From the NCBI GenBank assembly GCA_031282605.1, contig JAITDK010000165.1:1-10457 (forward strand): DNA of 10,457 nt, written 5' to 3'. The translations under genes were made by a program, and so were the position numbers. The notes beneath the pieces were generated by a model. The model ran no database searches and was not told where the DNA came from. It saw only the letters and a list, made by a program, of their open reading frames with translations. This document shows positions 1 to 5,982 of this stretch, in pieces. The number at the start of each line of letters is the position of its first letter. Position 1 is the first letter of the stretch. The stretch comes from Oscillospiraceae bacterium (GTDB lineage: Bacteria; Bacillota; Clostridia; Christensenellales; Aristaeellaceae).

Positions 1-120
1 CACTCAGCGCTGCAGAGTTTCGAGGGCGTGACGACCCACTCAGAGGGCGAGGAACCGAATCGGCATGTCGTCATATCGATTAAGCGAACCGCCGCCTCCC
101 AGCCGCGGGCAGCCGATTAA
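1..120 (+). CDS. C-terminal end of an unrecognised protein (partial)
   Basis: A reading frame is open from the first base to a TAA at 118-120, giving 39 residues of a C-terminus. It includes the stretch EGVTTHSEGEEPNRHVVISI and a basic, Ala-rich end. Third codon positions are fairly GC-rich, as in the confident genes here, and the frame stops shortly before the strong promoter at 165. I do not recognise the family. The visible piece has no membrane segment and no motif I can name. With so little sequence, a chance open frame in GC-rich DNA cannot be excluded. No convincing terminator follows it in 121-164. Confidence 0.4.
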   Translation, partial: HSALQSFEGVTTHSEGEEPNRHVVISIKRTAASQPRAAD

Positions 121-164
121 AGAAACGGCGAATCCCGCGCTTTATCGGCGAGCGAAGAATGGCT

Positions 165-193
165 TTGACTCCGACCGAGGATTCTGATATAAT
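165..193 (+). promoter_or_regulatory. Sigma-70/SigA-type promoter of the aspS-gatCAB operon
   Basis: TTGACT at 165-170 and TATAAT at 188-193 are separated by exactly 17 bp. A TG at 185-186 adds an extended -10. The match to the housekeeping promoter consensus is nearly perfect, which suits an operon controlled mainly after initiation by the T-box leader that follows. Transcription is inferred to start around 199-202. Confidence 0.88.
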
Positions 194-199
194 CCCCTG

Positions 200-497
200 A
201 ACCGAGTCATACTATAACGAATATCGGCGATGATGGAGCCGAGTACCCCGCGCGCGCCGACAGGGAGCGTCCGCCGAGGCAGTCAGGTTAACGCCTGACG
301 CCCGGCTGAAAGCGGACGCCGGAATGTGCCGGGCGAAAGAACACTCCGAAGCCCGCGATTCGAACCCGCGAATAACGCGGCTAGGGTCGTGCGCGATCCG
401 CGCGTTACAGCGGGGTTGAGGTGGGCGCGCTGTAACGCGCCAATCAGGGTGGTACCGCGGAGTTTTCCGTCCCGAGCGTCGCTCGGGATTTTCTTTT
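200..497 (+). promoter_or_regulatory. T-box leader (tRNA-sensing riboswitch), Asn-type specifier AAC
   Basis: This is a class I T-box leader controlling aspS-gatCAB by tRNA-dependent antitermination. Stem I starts with a kink-turn-like GA motif: GGAG 235-238 pairs with CTCC 344-347, flanked by GA-rich bases. The loop-E AGTA lies at 242-245. The distal arm closes with GCGTCCGC (267-274) against GCGGACGC (312-319), with an AGGGAG motif at 262-267 and CTGAAAG at 306-312, the usual interdigitated T-loop signatures. The specifier is AAC (340-342) followed by the expected purine A343. A perfect 13-bp hairpin, 400-412 with 428-440, is the probable Stem III. The T-box sequence AGGGTGGTACCGCGG lies at 446-460, with tRNA-acceptor bulge TGGT at 450-453, and overlaps the terminator stem at CCC 471-473. 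The base before the specifier is G, so GAA (Glu, 339-341) is available in the neighbouring register. The exact 5' end is inferred. Confidence 0.95.
470..497 (+). terminator. Intrinsic terminator of the T-box leader
   Basis: TCCCGAGC (470-477) pairs perfectly with GCTCGGGA (481-488) around a 3-nt loop, followed by TTTTCTTTT at 489-497. The 5' arm of the hairpin shares CCC 471-473 with the T-box antiterminator helix (GGG 447-449), so the two structures are mutually exclusive. Uncharged tRNA would stabilise the antiterminator and allow transcription into aspS. Confidence 0.93.
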
Positions 498-503
498 GGA
501 GGG
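498..503 (+). promoter_or_regulatory. Ribosome binding site deciding the aspS start
   Basis: GGAGGG directly follows the terminator U-tract. From GGAGG it is 7 nt to the ATG at 510 but only 4 nt to an in-frame GTG at 507, so the ATG is preferred. Translation would only be possible on read-through transcripts. Confidence 0.8.
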
Positions 504-509
504 AATGTG

Positions 510-1832
510 ATGGATTCAGTCAAGACAATCCGCGCGATGGAATCGGCCCCGGTCACGACGGCGGAATTGGCGGCCCTCAAGGACGTCGGCGGTACGGTGA
601 CGGTGCACGGTATGGTGCATACGCTGCGCAATTTTGGGGGCGTGAGGTTCGCCGTGCTTAGGCGGCACGACGGCGTGACACAGGTTGTGCTGCCGGAGGA
701 TATACGGCTGCCCAAGGAGGGAGACGCGGTCGAAGTCATCGGCGCGATCGTCGCGGAACCGCGCGCTCCAGGTGGGTATGAACTGCGCGCCGAGTCGATC
801 CGCGTGCTGTCCACACCCTCCGAACCCATGCCCGTGCCCATCCACAAGACGAACATGGGGCTGACGCTCGACACCGATCTGTCGCTGCGCCCTGTCACGC
901 TGCGCAATCTGCGCGCCCGCGCCGTGATGAAGCTGCAGGAGGGATTGGTGCGCGGCTTTCGAGACAGCCTGAACGCTCGCGGCTTCACCGAGATCCACTC
1001 GCCGAAACTGGAAGCGCTGTCAGCCGAGGGGGGCGCGAACGTATTCCGCGTGCCGTATTTCCAGCAGCACGCGGTACTGGCGCAAAGTCCCCAGTTTTAC
1101 AAGCAGATGATGGTCGGGGTGTTCGAACGCGTGTTCGAGGTCGGCCCGGTGTTCCGAGCTGAGAAGCACAACACCGCGCGGCATCTGAACGAGTACACCT
1201 CGCTGGACCTGGAGATCGGGTTCATCGACTCGTTTGAGGACGTCATGTCTAACGAGACGTACACGCTGAAGTACATGATGAATCTACTCCGCAGCGAGTA
1301 CGCGCCGCAGCTGGATTCGTTGAAGCTCACGCCGCCCGAGATAGGCGCGATACCCGCCCTGCGCTTCGACGAGGCAAAGGCTCGAGCCGCCGAGGCGTAC
1401 AACCTGCCGCGCGTCGACCCGAACGACCTGACCCCCGAAGAGGAGCAAGCGATAGGCCGCTACGCCGCCGAGAAACTGGGCAGCGAGTTTGTATTCGTCA
1501 CGCACTACCCCACTAAGAAACGCCCCGTCTACGCGATGGACGATCCGGACGACGCGAGGTACACGCTTAGTTTCGATCTGCTGTTCAGGGGAATGGAGGT
1601 CACGACGGGCGGGCAGCGCATCCACGATTATGATCGGCAGGTCGCAAAGATCGTCGCGAGAGGACTGGATCCGGCGGGGTTTGAGTGTTACCTGATGATC
1701 CACAAGCACGGTATGCCGCCGCACGGCGGACTGGGCATGGGATTGGAACGGCTGCTGAAACAGCTGATCGGCGCGAATAATATCAGAACAGCGTGCTTGT
1801 TCCCGCGTGATACTACCAGGTTGTCGCCGTAA
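510..1832 (+). CDS. aspS: Aspartyl-tRNA synthetase, archaeal/eukaryal type (AspS2), probably non-discriminating
   Basis: This class IIb synthetase is inferred to attach Asp to tRNA-Asp and tRNA-Asn in the cytosol. It has 440 residues. An N-terminal OB-fold anticodon-binding domain (about 25-110; GMVHTLRNFGG) is followed by the catalytic domain. Motif 1 lies around 145-165, and AQSPQFYKQ at 191-199. Motif 2, FRAEKHNTARHLNE, is at 215-228. Motif 3, GMGLERL, is at 409-415, just before the closing FPRD. The length near 440 and HNTxRHLNE are those of archaeal-type AspRS. Bacterial-type AspRS is near 590 residues because of a GAD insertion, absent here. AsnRS is related and could be confused, but the motif 2 wording favours AspRS. 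Followed by gatCAB and preceded by an Asn-codon T-box, it is inferred to be non-discriminating and dedicated to Asp-tRNA-Asn. A GTG at 507 is an alternative start. Confidence 0.93.
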   Translation: MDSVKTIRAMESAPVTTAELAALKDVGGTVTVHGMVHTLRNFGGVRFAVLRRHDGVTQVVLPEDIRLPKEGDAVEVIGAIVAEPRAPGGYELRAESIRVLSTPSEPMPVPIHKTNMGLTLDTDLSLRPVTLRNLRARAVMKLQEGLVRGFRDSLNARGFTEIHSPKLEALSAEGGANVFRVPYFQQHAVLAQSPQFYKQMMVGVFERVFEVGPVFRAEKHNTARHLNEYTSLDLEIGFIDSFEDVMSNETYTLKYMMNLLRSEYAPQLDSLKLTPPEIGAIPALRFDEAKARAAEAYNLPRVDPNDLTPEEEQAIGRYAAEKLGSEFVFVTHYPTKKRPVYAMDDPDDARYTLSFDLLFRGMEVTTGGQRIHDYDRQVAKIVARGLDPAGFECYLMIHKHGMPPHGGLGMGLERLLKQLIGANNIRTACLFPRDTTRLSP

Positions 1833-1856
1833 GAAGGATTTGACGCGAGTAAGGCG

Positions 1857-1904
1857 CGGGGTTAACCCCGTCTGACGCCGCGGCGACGTCTCCCCCTAGG
1901 GGGA
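1857..1904. repeat. Cluster of three GC-rich palindromes in the aspS-gatC gap
   Basis: Within 48 bp lie CGGGGTTAACCCCG (1857-1870, perfect 14-bp palindrome), CGCCGCGGCG (1876-1885, perfect 10 bp) and TCCCCCTAGGGGGA (1891-1904, perfect 14 bp). They sit in the 158-bp gap between aspS and gatC, in an operon whose other joints overlap. None is followed by a T-run, so they do not look like intrinsic terminators. They may be RNA-processing or stability hairpins, or part of a dispersed intergenic repeat. The rest of the gap (1833-1856, 1905-1990) shows no gene, although the gatC frame remains open back to 1904. Confidence 0.6.
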
Positions 1905-1990
1905 TGATGAGGGAAACAGAACGGCGGAGGCGGCCTGCCGAGTTTATGCCGTATTTGGCGCTTATTTTCGGAATGGAGCGGGGGATATAT

Positions 1991-2293
1991 ATGGAATTAA
2001 CGAGCGCGATGACCCATAGCATCGCGAAACTGTCGGGCATACGGCTGTCGGATTCTGAAGCGGCGGCGATGACGCGCGACCTGGGCGGCGTGGTGGGATA
2101 CTTCGACCTGTTGAACGAGCTGGATACGCGGGATGTGCCGCCCCGCGCGCATGTACTGCCGCTGGTCAACCACTGGCGTGAGGATGCGGTAACGCCATCC
2201 GCGCCGCGCGACGAGCTGATCGCCAACGCTCCGGTGCGGCGCGACGGTTATGTCGTCGCACCCAAAACCTTTGAGGGAGGCGGCTCGTCATGA
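1991..2293 (+). CDS. gatC: Asp-tRNA(Asn)/Glu-tRNA(Gln) amidotransferase subunit C
   Basis: GatC is the small non-catalytic subunit that wraps around GatA and GatB and stabilises the GatCAB complex. The product has 100 residues, close to the family norm. The expected helical start is present (IAKLSGIRLSDSEAAAMTRDL, about 11-31), followed by the family-typical LLNELDTRDVPPRAHV (about 40-55), WREDAV (62-67) and DELIANAPVRRDGYVV (74-89). The frame is open from an ATG at 1904, but those 29 extra residues are Arg-rich and do not resemble GatC. The ATG at 1991 has a GGGGGA purine run (1980-1985) upstream and starts where the family does. The stop overlaps the gatA start as ATGA, implying translational coupling. 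Confidence 0.93.
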   Translation: MELTSAMTHSIAKLSGIRLSDSEAAAMTRDLGGVVGYFDLLNELDTRDVPPRAHVLPLVNHWREDAVTPSAPRDELIANAPVRRDGYVVAPKTFEGGGSS

Positions 2294-3807
2294 ATGATTA
2301 TCTGTCATACTCCGCAATCAAGCTGGGCGGCTTGATTCAATCCAAGCAGATCGGCGTCGCGGAACTGACCCGCGCGGCGATCGAAGCCGCGAAAGAATCC
2401 AACGACGGTATCAACGCCTTCATCACAATCAATGAGGAAGAGGCCATCCGCCAAGCGCGCCGCGTCCAGTCGCTAATAGACAACGGCGACACGCCGTCCA
2501 AACTGGCGGGCGTGCCTTGCGCGGTCAAGGACAACATCAGCACGCGCGGCACGCCGACCACCTGCGCGTCTCGGATACTGGGCGGATATACGCCAATGTA
2601 TGACGCGACCGTCGTGGAGCGGCTGCGCGCGGCGGGAACGGTGATGATAGGCAAACTGAACATGGACGAGTTCGCGATGGGTTCGACGACCGAAACCAGC
2701 GCCTATGGTTCTGCTCGCAACCCATGGGATCCTTCGCGGTGTCCAGGTGGATCGAGCGGAGGCGCGGCGGCGGCCGTCGCGGCAAGGGTTGCGCCGTTCA
2801 CGCTGGGCAGCGACACGGGCGGATCAATCCGTCAGCCGGCGGCGTTCTGCGGCGTGACGGGGTTTAAGCCCACATATGGCGCGGTATCACGCTGGGGGCT
2901 GATCGCGTACGGCTCGTCGCTGGATCAGATCGGCCCGATCGCGAAGGACGCGCGCGACTGCGCGGCGGTGATGACCATACTCTCCGGTGAGGATAAGCGC
3001 GACGGCACTTCGACGCCGTTCGAGTTTGACGATTCGTCCATTGCAAACGTCAACGCGGATTCCGCCGATCTATTAGTTGGATTGCGGGTCGGGGTGCCTG
3101 ACGAGGCGTTCGAGACGGGATTGGATCCGTCGGTTCGCGCTCGGACGCTGGAAGCGGCGGATACGCTGTCGAATCTCGGCGCGGCGGTCGAGCGATTCTC
3201 ATTCCCTATGTTCAAATACGCCGTACCCGCGTATTACATCATAGCCTCGGCGGAAGCGGCCTCGAATCTATCGCGGTATGACGGCATCCGCTACGGGCGC
3301 GGGGTCGCCGAACCGGGACTGCCGCTGGACGAGGCGATCATCCGCGCACGCAGCGAGGGTTTCGGGCGCGAGGTGAAGCGGCGGCTGATGCTGGGCAACT
3401 TCGCGCTGAGCGCGGGTTACTATGACGCGTATTACAACAAAGCCCTGCAGGCCAAGGCGTTGTTGTGCGGCGCTTTTGACGCGGCGTTCGACCGATTCGA
3501 TATATTACTGACTCCCACCGCGCCTACCACGGCTATGAGGCTGGGCGAGAGTCTCGACGACCCGTTAACGATGTATCTGGGCGACATATATACCGTGCCC
3601 GTCAACCTGGCGGGTTTGCCGGCGGTATCGCTGCCGTGCGGCTTTTCTGATAAGGACGGCATGCCGGTAGGGATGCAGTTCATCGGGAAGGCGTTCAGCG
3701 ACGTAAACGTATTACGCGCGGCGGCGGCGTATCAATCCGCGACGGATTGGCACCAGTGCGCGCCGGTTTCGGCGGCGAAGGGAGGCGCGGCGTATGCCAC
3801 AGTATGA
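2290..3807 (+). CDS. gatA: Asp-tRNA(Asn)/Glu-tRNA(Gln) amidotransferase subunit A
   Basis: GatA is the glutaminase subunit. It hydrolyses glutamine and supplies ammonia, through the complex, to the misacylated tRNA held by GatB. The 505-residue protein is an amidase-signature enzyme with the complete Ser-cisSer-Lys triad. The Lys is Lys80 in AVKDNIS, the cis-Ser is Ser155 in GGSSGGAAAA, and the nucleophile is Ser179 in GSDTGGSIRQP; the spacing matches characterised GatA proteins. Near the C-terminus, PVNLAGLPAVSLPCG and GMPVGMQFIGK are typical. It is slightly longer than the usual ~485 residues, partly through a polar Asp/Ser/Asn-rich linker around 240-260. The start ATG overlaps the gatC stop by 4 nt, with GGGAGG at 2275-2280 as ribosome binding site. 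Confidence 0.97.
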   Translation: MNDYLSYSAIKLGGLIQSKQIGVAELTRAAIEAAKESNDGINAFITINEEEAIRQARRVQSLIDNGDTPSKLAGVPCAVKDNISTRGTPTTCASRILGGYTPMYDATVVERLRAAGTVMIGKLNMDEFAMGSTTETSAYGSARNPWDPSRCPGGSSGGAAAAVAARVAPFTLGSDTGGSIRQPAAFCGVTGFKPTYGAVSRWGLIAYGSSLDQIGPIAKDARDCAAVMTILSGEDKRDGTSTPFEFDDSSIANVNADSADLLVGLRVGVPDEAFETGLDPSVRARTLEAADTLSNLGAAVERFSFPMFKYAVPAYYIIASAEAASNLSRYDGIRYGRGVAEPGLPLDEAIIRARSEGFGREVKRRLMLGNFALSAGYYDAYYNKALQAKALLCGAFDAAFDRFDILLTPTAPTTAMRLGESLDDPLTMYLGDIYTVPVNLAGLPAVSLPCGFSDKDGMPVGMQFIGKAFSDVNVLRAAAAYQSATDWHQCAPVSAAKGGAAYATV

Positions 3808-5215
3808 AACGGTTGTGGGTCTTGAGATCCACGTTGAACTGGCGACGGCCACCAAGGTGTTCTGCGGATGCACCACGGCGTTCGGCGGCGAACAGAATAC
3901 CCACGTTTGTCCGGTATGTATGGGATTGCCGGGCGCGCTGCCCGTGCTGAACCGTCAAGCGGTCGAATACGCCGTGCGCGCCGGGCTGGCCCTGAACTGC
4001 AATATCACGCGCAACGCGGTGTTCGATCGGAAACACTACTTCTACCCCGACTTGCCCAAGGCGTTTCAGATATCGCAGCTATACCTGCCGCTGTGCACTG
4101 ACGGCTGGGTAGAGGTATTCGGGAAGCGCGTTCGCATCCGCGAGATTCACATGGAAGAGGACGCAGGCAAGCTGGTTCATGATCCATGGACGGATTCGAC
4201 GCTGGTCGACTTCAACCGCTGCGGCGTGCCGCTGATCGAGATAGTCACGCAGCCGGACATGCGTACCCCGGAAGAGACGGTCGAAACCGTGCGGCAGATC
4301 CGCGCGGCACTCTCCATGCTGGGCGTATCTGATTGCAAAATGCAGGAAGGCTCGCTGCGCGTGGACGTGAACCTCTCCGTCAGGCCGATGGGTTCGACGG
4401 CGCTGGGTACGCGCACCGAGATGAAGAACATCAACTCGCTAAAGTCGATAGGCCGAGCGGTGGCGGGCGAGACGGCGCGTCAGATCGAGCAGATCGAGCT
4501 GGGTCGGCCGATCATCCAGCAAACGCGGCGCTGGGACGACAACAAGAACGCCTCGATGGCGATGCGATCCAAGGAGGACGCGCACGACTACCGCTATTTC
4601 CCCGAGCCTGACTTGGCGCCGCTGTCGCTGTCGGACGAGTGGATAGAGTCCCGCCGCGCCGCTCTGCCAGAGCTACCGGAACAGAAGCGCGTGCGCTACC
4701 CCGCAGAATTCGGGTTGAGCGCGTACGACACCGACATACTCGTTTCAGAGAAAACCCTGTGCGAACTGTTCGAGCGCACGGCGGCTATATGCGGCAAGCC
4801 GAAGGACGCGGCGAACTGGATCATGGGCGAGATACTCGCCGCGCTCAAGGAACGCGGGGAGTCGCCCGACCAGTTGACGCTCGCGCCCGAGGCGTTGGCG
4901 AGGATAATCACGCTGCAATCCGGAGGCGAGATCAACCGCAACGCCGCGCGTCAGACCCTGACCGCCGCGCTGGCCGGGGAAACTTCGGACGTGGATGAGT
5001 ATATCAAGGCCAACCAACTTGCGATGGTAGGCGACGCATCAGCATTGATGGAGATAGTCAAGCAGGTTATTAACGCCGATCCGGACTCGGACGCGGCGTA
5101 TCGTTCCGGCAAGGAGAAGGTGTTCGGTTTCCTGATGGGGCAGGCGATGAGGGCGCTGAAAGGTAAGGGCGATCCCGGGAGGCTGAAGGAGCTGCTGAAG
5201 CAGGGGTTGGGGTGA
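3794..5215 (+). CDS. gatB: Asp-tRNA(Asn)/Glu-tRNA(Gln) amidotransferase subunit B
   Basis: GatB binds the misacylated tRNA, phosphorylates the Asp or Glu side chain with ATP and transfers ammonia to it. The protein has 473 residues, normal for the family. The N-terminal cradle domain begins with the hallmark YETVVGLEIHVEL. Cys24, Cys26, Cys39 and Cys42 (CGC and CPVC) form the probable zinc site. Other conserved stretches are EIHMEEDAGKLVHD, GTRTEMKNINS and MRSKEDAHDYRYFPEPDL (about 257-274). The C-terminal helical and YqeY-like tail domains, which bind tRNA, are complete and end in LKELLKQG. The start overlaps gatA by 14 nt, with GGAGG at 3781-3785, 8 nt upstream. It is the last gene of the operon; no clear intrinsic terminator follows. 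Confidence 0.97.
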   Translation: MPQYETVVGLEIHVELATATKVFCGCTTAFGGEQNTHVCPVCMGLPGALPVLNRQAVEYAVRAGLALNCNITRNAVFDRKHYFYPDLPKAFQISQLYLPLCTDGWVEVFGKRVRIREIHMEEDAGKLVHDPWTDSTLVDFNRCGVPLIEIVTQPDMRTPEETVETVRQIRAALSMLGVSDCKMQEGSLRVDVNLSVRPMGSTALGTRTEMKNINSLKSIGRAVAGETARQIEQIELGRPIIQQTRRWDDNKNASMAMRSKEDAHDYRYFPEPDLAPLSLSDEWIESRRAALPELPEQKRVRYPAEFGLSAYDTDILVSEKTLCELFERTAAICGKPKDAANWIMGEILAALKERGESPDQLTLAPEALARIITLQSGGEINRNAARQTLTAALAGETSDVDEYIKANQLAMVGDASALMEIVKQVINADPDSDAAYRSGKEKVFGFLMGQAMRALKGKGDPGRLKELLKQGLG

Positions 5216-5218
5216 GGC

Positions 5219-5332
5219 TTAAGCAATCACCCCATGCCCCAGCCTCATATCGAAGGTAAACTCAACGAGTCCCTTCTTTAGCGGGATGAATCCCGATCGC
5301 TCGTCAAACCACGGAATCCTCCGCCGAAATCA
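5219..5332 (-). other. Open frame across the 3' end of the Fic gene, possible frameshifted tail or gene remnant
   Basis: On the minus strand, in a different frame from the Fic gene, 36 sense codons lie between a TGA (5332-5330) and a TAA (5221-5219). The sequence looks protein-like: IPWFDERSGFIP is followed by GLVEFTFDMRLGHG. It has no start codon near its beginning and would need to be joined to another frame. It covers most of the 62-bp gap between gatB and the Fic gene. It may be a true C-terminus lost by a frameshift, a remnant of another gene, a dispersed repeat, or chance. In the same region, CGGGAT/ATCCCG (5282-5287 with 5290-5295) forms a short hairpin without a T-run. Confidence 0.25.
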
Positions 5333-5982
5333 ATCCCGACCAACGCCTTCTCATAAAGGAACGCCATCAGCGCCACATTATCGCCGCTATTATAGAAATC
5401 GGTCAGCAGCACATTAAACCGCTCCATATGCGTTTCCATTATCGTTAGCATCCCTGCTCCAGACGTCAGCAGAATCTTGTTCGCCAGCATGAGACTGGTG
5501 CGCTTGTTGCCATCCCAGAACAGTTGAGACCGCGCGCCCCAGCAGAACGCGGCCAGCGCCCTTTCGGCAGCGGAAGCCTCTCCGCCGATGATCGCGGACA
5601 GTTCCCGCCGCGCGTTTTCCTCGATCGGGGCAGGCGGCGAATAGTTGGTGCCCGATATGCCGACCATCCCGTTGCGCAGCCTGCCCCATTCGAGGGCTTC
5701 GTTGCGCGCGATGAATCCATTCAGACGGCATAGGAACCCCAGCGTTACGGGTTCATCCCATGCATTGATGAGAAACCGCCATGCATCGCGCATGTTGAGT
5801 ATCGCCTGGATGTCGTCAAGCGATACGCTCGGCACGTTCACGCCGTCGAGTATCGTTTTCGTCTGCGGGAACGTGACGCTGCGATTCTCCATTTTCATGC
5901 CGCAGTAGACGTTCTCATCCCACTTCTTCTTAGCGAGAAAGACGGACTGTTCGCGGGTAAGGCGATATTTGTCGCTAAACAT
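5278..5982 (-). CDS. Fic/Doc-family protein with His-to-Gln substitution in the Fic motif
   Basis: The protein has 234 residues and a Fic fold. Its N-terminal part contains WDENVYCGMKMENRSVTFPQ (21-40), LDDIQAILNMRDAW (55-68) and NEALEWGRLRNGMVGISGT (94-112, the region before the flap). The core motif follows at 153-162: QLFWDGNKRT. Fic enzymes normally carry HxFx(D/E)GNxR, where His is the general base for AMPylation or related transfers. Here that position is Gln153, while Phe155, Asp157, Gly158, Asn159 and Arg161 are kept. Nucleotide binding is therefore plausible, but classical transferase activity is doubtful. The ATG at 5982 begins the family-like sequence; the longer frame to 6084 adds only Arg/Lys-rich residues inside lplA. 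It overlaps the lplA stop by 8 nt, with only a weak purine-rich site upstream. No adjacent antitoxin gene and no clear inhibitory helix motif are seen. The last ~15 residues are not recognisable. Confidence 0.88.
   Translation of the reverse strand: MFSDKYRLTREQSVFLAKKKWDENVYCGMKMENRSVTFPQTKTILDGVNVPSVSLDDIQAILNMRDAWRFLINAWDEPVTLGFLCRLNGFIARNEALEWGRLRNGMVGISGTNYSPPAPIEENARRELSAIIGGEASAAERALAAFCWGARSQLFWDGNKRTSLMLANKILLTSGAGMLTIMETHMERFNVLLTDFYNSGDNVALMAFLYEKALVGIDFGGGFRGLTSDRDSSR

Noticed and set aside
286..302. GGTTAAC...CTGACGCC in the T-box apical loop resembles GGTTAAC...CTGACGCC in the aspS-gatC gap (1860-1879)
   Set aside because: The two halves are short, differ in spacing (2 versus 5 nt) and are embedded in different structures, so chance in GC-rich DNA is the simpler explanation.
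326..661. 111-codon plus-strand frame starting inside the T-box leader
   Set aside because: It runs through the antiterminator and terminator and overlaps aspS in another frame, with an Arg-rich composition and no ribosome binding site of note.
212..988. 258-codon open frame on the minus strand across the T-box and the start of aspS
   Set aside because: It is antisense to a well-supported riboswitch and synthetase gene, is rich in Ser/Arg/Thr and resembles no family. GC-rich coding DNA commonly leaves such shadows open.
1639..1724. Possibility that the synthetase is asparaginyl-tRNA synthetase
   Set aside because: Motif 2 (HNTARHLNE) and the adjoining gatCAB genes favour an archaeal-type AspRS; an AsnRS would make transamidation for Asn redundant.
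1840..1868. TTGACG at 1840-1845 as the -35 of an internal gatC promoter
   Set aside because: No acceptable -10 box lies 16-18 bp downstream; that position falls in the GGGGTTAACCCC palindrome.
1904..1990. N-terminal extension of gatC from the ATG at 1904
   Set aside because: The 29 extra residues are Arg-rich, begin at the end of the TCCCCCTAGGGGGA palindrome and do not resemble GatC. The ATG at 1991 has a better upstream purine run.
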